A stretch of 64,000 nucleotides of DNA from Variovorax brevis. Lineage in GTDB: Bacteria > Pseudomonadota > Gammaproteobacteria > Burkholderiales > Burkholderiaceae_C. The translations under genes and the position numbers were made by a program. This document shows, piece by piece, positions 19,629 through 30,387 of this stretch. Where the stretch lies: assembly GCF_030317105.1 (NCBI RefSeq), contig NZ_JASZYG010000003.1, positions 186,001 through 250,000 of the forward strand, written 5' to 3'. The notes below the pieces were generated by a model that saw only the letters and a list, made by a program, of their open reading frames with translations, made no database searches and was not told where the DNA came from. The first letter of the stretch is position 1. Every line of letters begins with the position of its first letter.

Positions 19629-20636
19629 ATGAACATTGTGATCCTCGACGACTACCAGGATGCGGTGCGCAAGTTGCGCTGCGCGGCGAAGCTGGATGCC
19701 TACGCAGCCAAGGTGTACACCAACACCGTCAAGGGCATTGGGCAACTGTCGGTGCGCCTCAAGGACGCGGACGTGATCGTGCTGATCCGCGAGCGCACCC
19801 AGATCTCGCGCCAACTGATCGAAAAGCTTCCCAAGCTGAAGCTGATCTCCCAGACCGGCCGGATCGGCTCGCACATCGACATCCACGCGTGCAGCGAGCA
19901 CGGCGTGGCGGTCGCGGAAGGCAATGGGTCACCCCAGGCGCCGGCCGAGTTGACTTGGGCGCTCATCATGGCCGCCATGCGCCGGTTGCCGCAGTACATC
20001 AGCAACCTCAAGCACGGCGCGTGGCAGCAGTCGGGCCTCAAGTCCGCATCGATGCCGCCGAACTTCGGCTTGGGATCGGTGCTCAAGGGCAAGACGCTCG
20101 GCATCTGGGGCTATGGGCGTATCGGGCAACTTGTTGCGCGATACGGGCAGGCCTTTGGCATGCAGGTCGTGATCTGGGGCCGCGAAGCGAGTTGCGCCAA
20201 GGCGCGCTCCGATGGACTCCAGGTCGCCCCGAGCCGTGAGGCCCTGTTCGCCGCGGCCGACGTGCTGTCCATTCACCTGCGCCTGACCGAAGAGACGCGC
20301 AACATCGTGCGCCTCGAAGATCTGGCGCGCATGAAGCCGACGGCCTTGTTCGTGAACACTTCGCGGGCCGAACTGGTGGAGCAGGACGCATTGCTGGCCG
20401 CCCTCAATCGCGGTCGTCCGGGGATGGCCGCCGTCGACGTGTTCGAAAGCGAGCCGCCGCTGCAAGGCCACGCCCTGCTGCGACTGGAAAACTGCATCTG
20501 CACGCCGCACATCGGCTATGTCGAGCAGGAAAGCTACGAGCTTTACTTCGGGCAGGCCTTCGACAACGTGGTGAGCTTCATCAAGGGCAATCCCACGAAC
20601 ATCGTGAATCCGGGCGCGCTGCAAGTGCGGCGCTGA
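19629..20636 (+). CDS. D-2-hydroxyacid dehydrogenase family protein
   Basis: 335-residue NAD(P)-dependent dehydrogenase of the D-isomer 2-hydroxyacid family. The Rossmann motif GIWGYGRIGQ lies near 155, and the catalytic Arg (NTSRAEL), Glu (DVFESEP) and His (CTPHIGY) are all present. Substrate cannot be read from sequence; the N-terminal MNIVILDDYQDAVRKL type is common in Burkholderiales and is distinct from SerA. It converges on the FimV-like gene, and both stop codons fall in a shared long hairpin. Confidence 0.88.
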   Translation: MNIVILDDYQDAVRKLRCAAKLDAYAAKVYTNTVKGIGQLSVRLKDADVIVLIRERTQISRQLIEKLPKLKLISQTGRIGSHIDIHACSEHGVAVAEGNGSPQAPAELTWALIMAAMRRLPQYISNLKHGAWQQSGLKSASMPPNFGLGSVLKGKTLGIWGYGRIGQLVARYGQAFGMQVVIWGREASCAKARSDGLQVAPSREALFAAADVLSIHLRLTEETRNIVRLEDLARMKPTALFVNTSRAELVEQDALLAALNRGRPGMAAVDVFESEPPLQGHALLRLENCICTPHIGYVEQESYELYFGQAFDNVVSFIKGNPTNIVNPGALQVRR

Positions 20637-20676
20637 GAGGCGCCATCGCCGCCGCGGGCGGAGCCGCTCTCAGCGC
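20630..20676. terminator. hairpin spanning the stop codons of two convergent genes
   Basis: Perfect 10-bp arms GCGCTGAGAG (20630-20639) and CTCTCAGCGC (20667-20676) enclose a 27-base GC-rich segment that can itself fold. The TGA of the dehydrogenase is in the left arm and that of the FimV-like gene in the right arm. There is no T-tract, so it is not a classical intrinsic terminator; it may block read-through or protect 3' ends. Confidence 0.5.
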
Positions 20677-22922
20677 TTGATGACGAGCGGCCCGTGCCGG
20701 GTCGCCGGATCGAAGGGGTCGAAGTCGATCACATGCGGATCGTCGGACGGCGAGGGCGTCCCCTTGCCAGGGGCCGGCGGCTCGATGGGCGCGCGGAGCG
20801 TCTGGAAGTCGGTCCGGTCCAGATCCGACAGGTCCATTTCCAGCGCAGGCTTGTCTTTCGGACGTTCAGCATCGGATTCCCGAACGGCATGGGGCATCAC
20901 AGGCAGATGCGCCATCGGCTCGGTGTGCATCAGGGAGTTCGCCGGTGCATGCGCGCGGGAGGAGCGGCCTTCCGTGCTGGTCAACGGCGTCAGAGGCCCG
21001 CCCTCCGTGTCCACGGCGTCCTGATCCACTTCTTCGGCCATCGGTTCCAAAGCGGCCGGAACGGTGGTCGCGGCCGCACTGCGGAAGGTCGCCGGCGCGG
21101 CCCACGTGCCCTCTGGCTCGATCGCGTCGCGCGCCACCGCGTAGAGAAGCAGGAGTTCCTGATAAGCCGGCAGGTCGAAGGCCTCTTCCCGCGATCCTGG
21201 CTTGCGGAACACCAGTTCCTCGATCAAGGCGAGCGTTTCGGGATAGGGCCAAGTCGCCTGGATGCGCTCCAGCACGCCGTCGTAGCGGTCGAGGCTTCGG
21301 CCCTCGAGCGTGAAGTCGTCGAAGTCCGGCACACCGGCATTGAATTGCTGCTCGAACTCGCGGCGAAGGCGAGCGTAGTCCTCGCGGCGGTCGAGCGAAT
21401 GGAAGATCCGGAACAGATCGAGGTACGCCAGCGCGCTCGTTCCCGGGTTGGTCGCGATGTGCTCGCGCAAGACTTCAATGGCCTGTTCCTGCTGCCCCAG
21501 AGACAGGAAAAACTCCGACTGCTGCTGCACGTCGAAAAGCTCTTCCGTATTGACCGGTCGCACTTGTGCGCTTTCAAACGCCGAACGCGCCGCAATGGCG
21601 CTTTGCTGCAGGGCGGCGAAATCGGTGTCGACAAGGCTGGTGCTGAATGCCGCCGCAGGCTTGGCGGAGATTGTGTTGGGGACCGCTTTGGTGACGCCGA
21701 TGGCAGCTTCGGGCTCGAAGTTGTCTTCCTCGTCGTCTTCATCGACCAGTTCGCCCTTGCGAGGCAACGCCCCCTTGCGCGAAGACCGCGCCGCAGGAGC
21801 GACATCGTCGCCCCACCACATCGGCGCCCTCGCCCTTTGCACCGCGCGCCACAGCAACAACATGGCGATGAGCGCCAACAAGAGGATGGCCAGCAATGCG
21901 TACACCAAGGGGTTGCGGTAGCGGCTTGCACGCGCCTCGGCAACCTCGCTCTTCATCTCCAGCAGCAGTTGCTGCGTCTGGGCGGCTTGCGCGCGCAGCA
22001 AGGTCAAAGTGTCTTCCAGAGCACGAATGCGCTGGGCTTCCTGCTGCACTTCCTCGGGCGAACGCGTGGGCGGCTGCGCCACTGACGGCGCAGCGCCGGC
22101 TTCGGCGGGTCGCTTGACCGGGTCTTCCGCGGCCGCGACGGGGACCGCCGGCGCCGGCTTGAGTGCCGGTTGCGTCGTGGGCACCGGTTCGAGCGGCTCG
22201 ACTTTCAGGCGCGACTGGGGCTGCGGCGGCGGTGCCACTGGCGCCGCAGCCGCAACCGGCGGCGTGGGCGCAGGACGTGGCGGCGCGGGCGCAACAGTTT
22301 CTGCCTTGCGTGGGCGCGGAGCAACAGCGACTGCCGGCGGCCGTGAACGACGCGGCGGCGTGCTCGCCGGCTTCGGTGTTTCCGAGGCAGATTCGCCGTC
22401 AGGCTCGGCGCGCGCAGCGCGGGCAGGCCGCGTCGGGGCTGGAGAAGGCGAAGGCACGAATGCAGCAGCTGGCGGCGCCACATTGGCCGGCGCAACAGGT
22501 GCGGCGGCCCGAACCGCAACCTCCGGAACATCCGCCAACAAGACGTACTGACGCGTAGACTTCGCGACGCAGCCAGCGTTCAAGGTCACGGTGACCACCG
22601 GCTCCTCGATGGCCCTTGTGGTTCGCAGGTGCACGCGGGGCGAATCCGGCCCGGGGCCGGGCTCCAGCGATAAAGTCACGCGTCGGTCATCGACCCGTAC
22701 GTCCCCCTGCAAGATGTCGACTTCAAGGCACAGCGCGCCGCCGCCCTCGGAGGAGTCCAATTGAAGCGGGATCACCAAATCGAGCGGCTTGCCGATCCAG
22801 GCGGCCCCTTGGGGTCGCCCGATCGTCAATGCGTGCGATTGGAGTGCGAACCCGAGTAAAAGGAGGGCCGCTTTTAAACGCGGAGATTGCAAAAGGGATT
22901 GAAGGCAATAGAAAGTAAACAC
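20670..22922 (-). CDS. FimV-like protein
   Basis: 750 residues. A signal peptide (to about residue 31) leads to a FimV N-terminal domain (LTIGRPQGAAWIGKPLDL). A long Pro/Ala-rich region (about 150-290) follows, then a short coiled coil (about 295-330), one membrane span (PLVYALLAILLLALIAMLLL) and a cytoplasmic part. The cytoplasmic part has a TPR-like FimV segment (FFLSLGQQEQAIEVLREHI) and an acidic tail. FimV proteins organise polar type IV pilus and chemosensory functions in other bacteria; the role here is inferred. The start codon read is GTG at 22922; a TTG at 22892 is an alternative and neither has a strong ribosome site. Confidence 0.82.
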   Translation of the reverse strand: MFTFYCLQSLLQSPRLKAALLLLGFALQSHALTIGRPQGAAWIGKPLDLVIPLQLDSSEGGGALCLEVDILQGDVRVDDRRVTLSLEPGPGPDSPRVHLRTTRAIEEPVVTVTLNAGCVAKSTRQYVLLADVPEVAVRAAAPVAPANVAPPAAAFVPSPSPAPTRPARAARAEPDGESASETPKPASTPPRRSRPPAVAVAPRPRKAETVAPAPPRPAPTPPVAAAAPVAPPPQPQSRLKVEPLEPVPTTQPALKPAPAVPVAAAEDPVKRPAEAGAAPSVAQPPTRSPEEVQQEAQRIRALEDTLTLLRAQAAQTQQLLLEMKSEVAEARASRYRNPLVYALLAILLLALIAMLLLWRAVQRARAPMWWGDDVAPAARSSRKGALPRKGELVDEDDEEDNFEPEAAIGVTKAVPNTISAKPAAAFSTSLVDTDFAALQQSAIAARSAFESAQVRPVNTEELFDVQQQSEFFLSLGQQEQAIEVLREHIATNPGTSALAYLDLFRIFHSLDRREDYARLRREFEQQFNAGVPDFDDFTLEGRSLDRYDGVLERIQATWPYPETLALIEELVFRKPGSREEAFDLPAYQELLLLYAVARDAIEPEGTWAAPATFRSAAATTVPAALEPMAEEVDQDAVDTEGGPLTPLTSTEGRSSRAHAPANSLMHTEPMAHLPVMPHAVRESDAERPKDKPALEMDLSDLDRTDFQTLRAPIEPPAPGKGTPSPSDDPHVIDFDPFDPATRHGPLVIKR

Positions 22923-22924
22923 AT

Positions 22925-22942
22925 TCTGACACGCTGGTCAGA
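22925..22942. promoter_or_regulatory. inverted repeat, candidate operator
   Basis: TCTGAC-acgctg-GTCAGA, perfect 6-bp arms with a 6-bp centre, in the 52-bp gap between the fimV-like start and the acyl-CoA operon start. The size fits a TetR- or MarR-type site, but the binding protein is unknown. Confidence 0.4.
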
Positions 22943-22974
22943 TTTGGCCACTTACATATAGAGACAATTAGCAA

Positions 22975-24495
22975 ATGACTGTGAATTATTCCAAGATCGG
23001 CGTCGTCGGTGCCGGCGCCATGGGACGGGGCATCGCCCAGATTGCTGCACAGGCCGGTAGCGAAGTGCTGCTTGTCGACACCATGGCCGGCGCCGCCCAA
23101 CGCGCGCTCGACGCCGTGGTCGGCACTTGGGCCAAGCTGCAGGAAAAAGGCAAGCTTGATGCCGCGAGTCGCGATGCCTGCGCTGCGCGCCTGAAGGCCG
23201 TCGATTCGACGAAGGATTTCGCGGATTGCGATCTGGTGATCGAAGCCATCGTCGAAAACCTGGAGATCAAGCGCCAGCTTTTCCGCGATCTCGAAGGCAT
23301 CGTCTCGAAGAGCGCCACGTTGGTCACCAACACGTCTTCCCTGTCGGTGACGGCCATTGCCGCGAGGCTGTCGAATCCCGAGCGCTTCGCAGGTTTTCAC
23401 TTCTTCAACCCGGTGCCGCTGATGAAGGTGGTCGAAGTCGTCGCCGGCTTCAAGACGGACCGTGCGCTGTGCGAGCGCCTTGCGGGGTACGCTGCCCAGA
23501 TGGGCCACAGCGCAGTGCAAACGCAGGACACGCCGGGCTTCATCGTGAACCACGCAGGTCGCGGCTACGGCACGGAGGCGCTTCGCATCGTGGGCGAAGG
23601 CGTTGCCGACTTTGCGACCATCGACCGCATCCTCAAGGACCAGGGCGGCTTCCGGCTCGGCCCCTTCGAACTGATGGACCTCACGGCGCTGGACGTGTCC
23701 CATCCGGTGATGGAGTCGATCTACCACCAGTACTACGAAGAGCCGCGCTTCCGTCCGAGCGTCATCACCGCGCAACGCCTTGCGGCCGGTGCCGTGGGTC
23801 GCAAGTCGGGCGAAGGCTTCTATCGTTACGTCGATGGCGCCGCGCAGATCACGCCTGAAGCGCCCACCCCGGTCCTCGAGGCGTTGCCGCCGGTCTGGGT
23901 GTCGCCCCGTGCGGCGCGTCGACCGGACCTGCTCAAGCTCGTCCATACGCTGGGCGCGCAACTTGAAAGCGGCGCCACGCCCTCTTCCGCCGCGCTGATC
24001 GTGGTGGCACCGCTGGGCTTCGACGTGACGACCGTGGCCGCGGTCGAACGGCTCGACGCCACGCGAACGATCGGCATCGACATGCTGGTCGATGACGTCG
24101 CCACCAAGCGCCGCGTGATCGCCACCAATCCCGCCACGCGCCGCGACATCCGCGACGCCGCCCATGCCCTGTTCGCCCGCGACGGCAAGGCCGTGAGCGT
24201 GATTCGCGACAGCGGCGGCTTCGTGACGCAGCGCGTGATCGCCACCATCGTCAACATCGCGGCGGACATGTGCCAGCAGCGGATCTGCTCGCCTGCCGAC
24301 CTGGAGACCGCGGTGCGGCTCGGCCTGGGCTATCCGCAAGGTCCGCTTGCGATGGGCGACCTTTACGGCCCGACCAACATGCTCGAAGTGCTGTTCAATC
24401 TGCAGACGGTATACGGCGATCCGCGCTATCGCCCCAGCCCGTGGCTGCGGCGCCGTGGCGCGCTGGGCCTGAGCCTCAAGCACGAAGAAGATTGA
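22975..24495 (+). CDS. 3-hydroxyacyl-CoA dehydrogenase (PaaH-type)
   Basis: 506-residue NAD-dependent enzyme that oxidises 3-hydroxyacyl-CoA to 3-ketoacyl-CoA. The Rossmann motif GVVGAGAMGRGIAQ lies at residues 9-22. NTSSLSVTAI and the catalytic-His segment FAGFHFFNPVPLMKVVEVV-type are present, and two 3HCDH C-terminal domains follow (around 185-280 and 400-490). The double C-terminal domain and length resemble PaaH of phenylacetate catabolism rather than the 290-residue Hbd form. First gene of a five-gene plus-strand operon; a candidate operator lies 33 bp upstream. Confidence 0.92.
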   Translation: MTVNYSKIGVVGAGAMGRGIAQIAAQAGSEVLLVDTMAGAAQRALDAVVGTWAKLQEKGKLDAASRDACAARLKAVDSTKDFADCDLVIEAIVENLEIKRQLFRDLEGIVSKSATLVTNTSSLSVTAIAARLSNPERFAGFHFFNPVPLMKVVEVVAGFKTDRALCERLAGYAAQMGHSAVQTQDTPGFIVNHAGRGYGTEALRIVGEGVADFATIDRILKDQGGFRLGPFELMDLTALDVSHPVMESIYHQYYEEPRFRPSVITAQRLAAGAVGRKSGEGFYRYVDGAAQITPEAPTPVLEALPPVWVSPRAARRPDLLKLVHTLGAQLESGATPSSAALIVVAPLGFDVTTVAAVERLDATRTIGIDMLVDDVATKRRVIATNPATRRDIRDAAHALFARDGKAVSVIRDSGGFVTQRVIATIVNIAADMCQQRICSPADLETAVRLGLGYPQGPLAMGDLYGPTNMLEVLFNLQTVYGDPRYRPSPWLRRRGALGLSLKHEED

Positions 24496-24518
24496 CCTCC
24501 TCCTGAAGGCGCTACGCA

Positions 24519-25298
24519 ATGACCGCACAACTCAAGAGCACGACCGAAGGCAGCACGATGGTGCTGACGCTGTCCAATCCCTCGCAGCGCAACGCGCTGG
24601 GGCCGGACATGTACGCGGCAGGCATCGAAACGCTCAACGGGGCCGAGAACAGCCACGAGATCCGCAGCGTGATCATCACCGGCGAAGGCCCGTGGTTCAG
24701 CGCTGGCGGTTCATTGCAGCGCCTGCAGGCCAATCGCGAACTCGAGCCGGCGGCGCAGGCGCAAAGCATCGAGGCGCTGCACAACTGGATCGAGGCGATC
24801 CGGGCCTATCCCAAGCCGATCATTGCGGCGGTCGAAGGCGCGGCGGCGGGTGCGGGCTTTTCGCTGGCGCTGGCATGCGACTTCATCGTTGCGGCACGCG
24901 ACGCCATCTTTGCAGCGTCGTACAGCAACATCGCGCTGTCGCCCGACGGCGGACTCAGTTGGCAACTGGCGCAGGCACTGCCCCGGCAAGTCGCCAGTGA
25001 ATGGATGATGCTGGGCGAGCGCATCGGCGCCGAGCGTCTTCATGCCCTCGGCCTCGTGAACCAGCTTGCCGACAACGGGCAGGCCTTGTCCACCGCGCTG
25101 GCCTTGGCGGAAAAGCTCAACGCGCGGGCACCGAACGCGCTGGCCAGCGCCAAGGAGTTGCTCAGTGACGGCGCCAACGCAACCCTTTCAGCGCATCTCG
25201 ACACGGAGCGCGATCACTTCGTGCGCAACCTTCATCACCCCAATGCCGGCATCGGCATCGCGGCCTTTCTGGCCAAGGAGCAGCCGCGCTACGCATGA
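24519..25298 (+). CDS. crotonase-fold protein, probably enoyl-CoA isomerase (PaaG/Eci-like)
   Basis: 259 residues with the crotonase fold: NPSQRNALG, oxyanion-hole segments FSAGGSL and AVEGAAAGAGFSLALACD. Alignment by eye to mitochondrial enoyl-CoA hydratase puts Ser115 and Tyr135 where the hydratase has its two catalytic glutamates. An acid is retained at Asp143 in SPDGG, the position used by delta3-delta2 isomerases and PaaG. An isomerase is therefore more likely than a hydratase. It lies 23 bp after the 3-hydroxyacyl-CoA dehydrogenase, the same pairing as paaG/paaH. Confidence 0.85.
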   Translation: MTAQLKSTTEGSTMVLTLSNPSQRNALGPDMYAAGIETLNGAENSHEIRSVIITGEGPWFSAGGSLQRLQANRELEPAAQAQSIEALHNWIEAIRAYPKPIIAAVEGAAAGAGFSLALACDFIVAARDAIFAASYSNIALSPDGGLSWQLAQALPRQVASEWMMLGERIGAERLHALGLVNQLADNGQALSTALALAEKLNARAPNALASAKELLSDGANATLSAHLDTERDHFVRNLHHPNAGIGIAAFLAKEQPRYA

Positions 25299-25360
25299 GC
25301 GTCGCGTCGCGTCGCTCTCGTGACAGCCTTCATCATTTCAGTCGCCGACAGGACAGGCCA

Positions 25361-26080
25361 ATGGACGACCCCATTCTTACCATCGAAGAACGTGAAGCGA
25401 TCAACAGTGGTCGCTGGTTCAGCACTCTTTCACCTTCGCTTCGGCACGACATTCTCCGATGTGCATTCGTCAAACGCTTCAAGGACGGCGACCTGATCGC
25501 TGCGCGCGGCGACCCGCCCGAGCAGTGGATTGCCTGCGCCAAGGGAGCGGTGCGCGTGAGCTCGACGGCCGTGTCGGGCAAGCAGGTCACGCTGACCTAC
25601 GTGGAGCCCGGCATCTGGTTTGGCGACGTGGCAATGTTCGACGGGGACCGGCGCACGCACGACGCCTATGCGCATGGCGATTCCACCATCCTGTGCGTGG
25701 CCCGGGCGGACTTCCAGAAGATTCTTGCGACGCACGTGGAGTTGTACGAAGCGCTCATGCGCCTGCAGGCGCGGCGCATTCGCCAGCTCTTCGGACTGGT
25801 GGAAGACCTCAACACCCTGCCGCTGCGTGCCCGCCTGGCCAAGCAATTGATTCATCTGGTGCGCAGCTATGGCGTACCCAACCTGGCAGACGGCAGCCAG
25901 ATGCGCATCGGCCTGCATCTGGCGCAAGAAGAACTGGCGCAACTGTTGGGCGCTTCCAGGCAACGCGTGAACCAGGAACTCAAGGCCATGGAGCGCGAGG
26001 ACGTCATCCGCATCGAACCGGGCGGGCTCGTCGTGCTGGATCGCGCCGCGCTGATGCGCATCTCGGAATCTGATCAATAA
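25361..26080 (+). CDS. Crp/Fnr family transcriptional regulator
   Basis: 239 residues: a cyclic-nucleotide-binding-like sensor domain (about 20-140, with KDGDLIAARGDPPEQW and YVEPGIWFGDVAMFDG), a dimerisation helix, and a C-terminal winged helix with recognition segment LAQEELAQLLGASRQRVNQELKAM. No N-terminal cysteine cluster of the Fnr type is seen. Start at ATG 25361 is supported by AGGACAGG; an ATG at 25295 overlapping the upstream stop (ATGA) would add 22 poorly structured residues. Its place inside the catabolic operon suggests it controls that operon. Confidence 0.9.
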   Translation: MDDPILTIEEREAINSGRWFSTLSPSLRHDILRCAFVKRFKDGDLIAARGDPPEQWIACAKGAVRVSSTAVSGKQVTLTYVEPGIWFGDVAMFDGDRRTHDAYAHGDSTILCVARADFQKILATHVELYEALMRLQARRIRQLFGLVEDLNTLPLRARLAKQLIHLVRSYGVPNLADGSQMRIGLHLAQEELAQLLGASRQRVNQELKAMEREDVIRIEPGGLVVLDRAALMRISESDQ

Positions 26081-26087
26081 AGACTTC

Positions 26088-27176
26088 ATGACGCAGGACT
26101 TCAACAATTTCGTCGGCACCCGTGCCGTTTCGCAGCAGCATGCATTCGACGTCGGTGCATTGACGTCCTGGCTTGAAAAGAACCTCGAGGGCTTCAAGGG
26201 TCCGCTGACCGTCGAGATGTTCAAGGGCGGCCAGTCCAACCCCACGTACAAGCTCGTCACGCCTTCGCAAAGCTACGTGATGCGGGCCAAGCCCGGCCCG
26301 GTGGCCAAGCTGCTGCCTTCCGCGCATGCCGTGGAGCGCGAGTTCAAGGTCATGAGCGGACTGGCCGGCACCGGCGTGCCCGTGCCGCGCATGCATTGCC
26401 TGTGCGAAGACGAATCGGTCATCGGCCGCGCCTTCTACGTCATGGAGTTCATGCAAGGGCGCGTGCTCTGGGACCAGTCGCTGCCGGGCATGAGCAACGC
26501 CGAGCGCAGCGCGATCTATGACGAAATGAACCGCGTGATCGCCGCGCTGCACACCGTCAATGTGGCCGAGCGCGGCCTGGCGGACTACGGCAAGCCGGGC
26601 AACTACTTCGATCGCCAGATCGGCCGCTGGAGCAAGCAATACGTCGCCTCCGTCACGCAGCCGATTCCTGAGATGGATCGCCTGATGGAATGGCTGCCGG
26701 CGCACATTCCGGCCAGCGCAAAGGACGAAAGCAGGACGAGCGTCGTGCATGGCGACTACCGCCTGGACAACCTGATGTTCCACGCCACCGAGCCGCGCGC
26801 CATTGCCGTGCTCGATTGGGAACTGTCGACGCTGGGCCATCCGCTGGCGGACTTCAGCTACCACTGCATGTCCTGGCACATTCCGCCGGGCTCGTTCCGC
26901 GGCTTGGGCGGGCTCGACGTCCAGAGCCTGGGCATCCCCACCGAAAGCGAATACATCCGCCGCTACTGCGAGCGCACCGGCATCACCACGCCGGAGGCGC
27001 TGGCGCCGGACTGGAACTTCTACCTCGCCTACAACATGTTCCGCATCGCCGCCATCCTGCAAGGCATTGCCAAGCGGGTGGAAGCCGGCACCGCGTCGAG
27101 CGAACAAGCCGTGGCATCGGGCCGCGGCGCGAAGCCCATGGCCGAGATGGCATGGCGCTTTGCCGAGCAAGCCTGA
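26088..27176 (+). CDS. phosphotransferase family protein (APH fold, ACAD10/11 kinase-like)
   Basis: 362-residue aminoglycoside-phosphotransferase-fold kinase. The nucleotide-binding region includes [12 protein letters not shown] and YVMRAKPGP. The catalytic loop [11 protein letters not shown] and metal-binding [14 protein letters not shown] are intact, so an active kinase is expected. This subfamily is the free-standing form of the kinase domain fused to acyl-CoA dehydrogenase in ACAD10/ACAD11 and resembles LvaA of levulinate catabolism. Those kinases phosphorylate 4-hydroxyacyl-CoAs. The ACAD partner follows directly (44 bp). Antibiotic modification is unlikely. Confidence 0.88.
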   Translation: MTQDFNNFVGTRAVSQQHAFDVGALTSWLEKNLEGFKGPLTVEMFKGGQSNPTYKLVTPSQSYVMRAKPGPVAKLLPSAHAVEREFKVMSGLAGTGVPVPRMHCLCEDESVIGRAFYVMEFMQGRVLWDQSLPGMSNAERSAIYDEMNRVIAALHTVNVAERGLADYGKPGNYFDRQIGRWSKQYVASVTQPIPEMDRLMEWLPAHIPASAKDESRTSVVHGDYRLDNLMFHATEPRAIAVLDWELSTLGHPLADFSYHCMSWHIPPGSFRGLGGLDVQSLGIPTESEYIRRYCERTGITTPEALAPDWNFYLAYNMFRIAAILQGIAKRVEAGTASSEQAVASGRGAKPMAEMAWRFAEQA

Positions 27177-27220
27177 GGCAGCGGCGCCCCGGAACACGCA
27201 CCCATTTCACAGGAGACATC

Positions 27221-28492
<1,272 letters not shown>

Positions 28493-28535
28493 TCGCGCGT
28501 TCCTGACTTCGGGGAGAAATCCTCGAGGTCTTGCT

Positions 28536-28575
28536 GAAGCCACCGCGACCCTGCGTGCGGTGGCTTTCGCTTTTT
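28536..28575 (+). terminator. intrinsic terminator of the acyl-CoA operon
   Basis: Hairpin GAAGCCACCGC / GCGGTGGCTTTC with a 10-base loop, followed by a broken T-tract (TTTCGCTTTTT), 44 bp after the ACAD stop. Confidence 0.75.
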
Positions 28576-29053
28576 ACAGCTTCTTGTGCATGAAGGTCGC
28601 GGTGCCAAACGCGGGATCGAGCTGGTAGCCGGCGAAGCCTTCGCGCTCGTAGGCGCGCATCGCGCCGACATTGCCCGAGAGCACTTCCAGCGTGAGCTTG
28701 CAGGCGCCGCGTTCGCGCGCCAGTTCTTCCACCTTAACCAGCATCTTTTGCGTGATGCGTTGGCCGCGATGGCTGGCGACGACCACGACATCGTGCACGT
28801 TGACCAGCGGACGGCAGGCAAAGGTCGAAAAACCTTCGAAGCAGTTGATCAGGCCGACCGCCTGCCCTGCCTCGAATGCCAAAACGCTGAAGGCCGAAGG
28901 GCGCGCCGCGAGTGCTTCGGGCAGTCCGTTCTTCACTTCCGCAGGCAGAGCGGATCCGCCACCTGCGGGGTCCCGCGCATACTCGTCCATCAGCTGGACC
29001 AATGCATCCGCATGCGCCTTGTTGCGATAGTCCGCAACGACGATGTCGATCAT
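28574..29053 (-). CDS. GNAT family N-acetyltransferase
   Basis: 159 residues with the GNAT core: strand [22 protein letters not shown] containing the acetyl-CoA pyrophosphate loop (ASHRGQRIT), and the C-terminal half [18 protein letters not shown]. The substrate is unknown. The ATG at 29053 overlaps the glmM stop (ATGA), so it is translationally coupled to the glmM operon. Confidence 0.85.
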   Translation of the reverse strand: MIDIVVADYRNKAHADALVQLMDEYARDPAGGGSALPAEVKNGLPEALAARPSAFSVLAFEAGQAVGLINCFEGFSTFACRPLVNVHDVVVVASHRGQRITQKMLVKVEELARERGACKLTLEVLSGNVGAMRAYEREGFAGYQLDPAFGTATFMHKKL

Positions 29054-30387
29054 GCAGGTATCTCGAGCGTGGCAGCCAGCCGGCGTGCGCAGGTCACGGC
29101 CTGCTCGGCATTGCGTGCCTCGACCATCACGCGCACGAGCGGTTCCGTGCCGCTGGCGCGGATCAGGACCCGGCCCGCGTCGCCCAGTTCGGCCTCCGTG
29201 CGCTCCGTCTCTGCGGCGAGCGCCTGGTTGTTCTTCCAGTCCTGCCCCGGCGCAAGGCGGACGTTGATCAGCGTCTGCGGGAACAGCGTCACGTCGCCCA
29301 GCAGTTCCGCCACAGTCTTGCCGCTGCGCACGCACGCCTGGAGCACCTGCAAGGCGCTGACGATGCCGTCGCCAGTCGTGTGACGATCCAGGGCCAGCAG
29401 GTGACCCGAGCCTTCGCCGCCGAGCAACCAGCCGCGCTTCTCCAGTTCCTCGAGTACGTAGCGGTCGCCGACTTTGGCGCGCACGAATTCGATGCCTTTG
29501 CTGCGCACCGCCATCTCGACGGCCTTGTTGGTCATGAGGGTGCCGACCACACCGGCAGGCTTCTCGCCGCGGCCGATGCGCTCCTTCACCATCAGGTAAA
29601 GCAACTCGTCGCCGTTGAAGAGGCGACCGTTCGCGTCGACCAGTTGAAGTCGATCCGCGTCGCCATCGAGCGCAATTCCGTAGTGGGCGCCTTGCGCCTT
29701 CACGGCCTCGATCAACGCTTGCGGATGCGTCGCACCGAAGCCCTTGTTGATATTGAGACCATCAGGCGTGGCACCAATGCTGATGACATCAGCGCCCAGT
29801 TCGTGAAACACCTGCGGAGCGACCTGGTAGGCGGCGCCATGCGCACTGTCGACGACAAGCTTCATGCCCCGCAGCGTGAGGTCGTTGGCAAAGGTGCTCT
29901 TGCAGAACTCCGTGTAGCGGCCCGTTGCATCGTCCATTCGGCGCGCCCTGCCGAGGCTGGCCGAGTCCACCCACACGGGCGGCTCTTCGAGCACGGCCTC
30001 AACGGCCTGCTCCCACGCGTCGTCAAGCTTGGTGCCCTGCGCGCTGAAGAACTTGATGCCGTTGTCCGGGAACGGGTTGTGGCTGGCGCTGATGACCACG
30101 CCCAGGCTCGCACGCTGCGCGCGTGTGAGGTACGCGACGCCAGGCGTGGGCAGTGGCCCGAGCAGCACCACGTCGACGCCAGCAGAATTGAAGCCCGACT
30201 CCAGGGCGCTTTCGAGCATGTAGCCGGAAATGCGCGTGTCCTTGCCGATGAGCACCTTGGGCCGGGTCTCGGTCTTCTTCAGGACGCGGCCGACCGCATG
30301 GGCGAGTCGAAGCACGAAGTCCGGCGTGATGGGCGCCTCGCCCACAGTTCCGCGAATGCCGTCGGTGCCGAAATATTGGCGTTTCAT
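29050..30387 (-). CDS. glmM: phosphoglucosamine mutase
   Basis: 445 residues, identical in length to E. coli GlmM, which converts glucosamine-6-P to glucosamine-1-P for UDP-GlcNAc synthesis. The active-site phosphoserine is Ser102 in [12 protein letters not shown]; the Mg-binding DGDADR and the C-terminal phosphate loop [12 protein letters not shown] are present. The ATG at 30387 overlaps the folP stop (ATGA). Supplies precursors for both peptidoglycan and the lipid A genes elsewhere in the window. Confidence 0.97.
   Translation of the reverse strand: MKRQYFGTDGIRGTVGEAPITPDFVLRLAHAVGRVLKKTETRPKVLIGKDTRISGYMLESALESGFNSAGVDVVLLGPLPTPGVAYLTRAQRASLGVVISASHNPFPDNGIKFFSAQGTKLDDAWEQAVEAVLEEPPVWVDSASLGRARRMDDATGRYTEFCKSTFANDLTLRGMKLVVDSAHGAAYQVAPQVFHELGADVISIGATPDGLNINKGFGATHPQALIEAVKAQGAHYGIALDGDADRLQLVDANGRLFNGDELLYLMVKERIGRGEKPAGVVGTLMTNKAVEMAVRSKGIEFVRAKVGDRYVLEELEKRGWLLGGEGSGHLLALDRHTTGDGIVSALQVLQACVRSGKTVAELLGDVTLFPQTLINVRLAPGQDWKNNQALAAETERTEAELGDAGRVLIRASGTEPLVRVMVEARNAEQAVTCARRLAATLEIPA

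Noticed and set aside
22070-22470. Repetitive GC-rich stretch inside the fimV-like gene as a repeat array
   Set aside because: It encodes the Pro/Ala-rich linker of the FimV-like protein; no regular unit or spacer structure.
26088-27176. Aminoglycoside resistance kinase
   Set aside because: APH fold only; the sequence belongs with ACAD-linked phosphotransferases and the neighbours are acyl-CoA enzymes.
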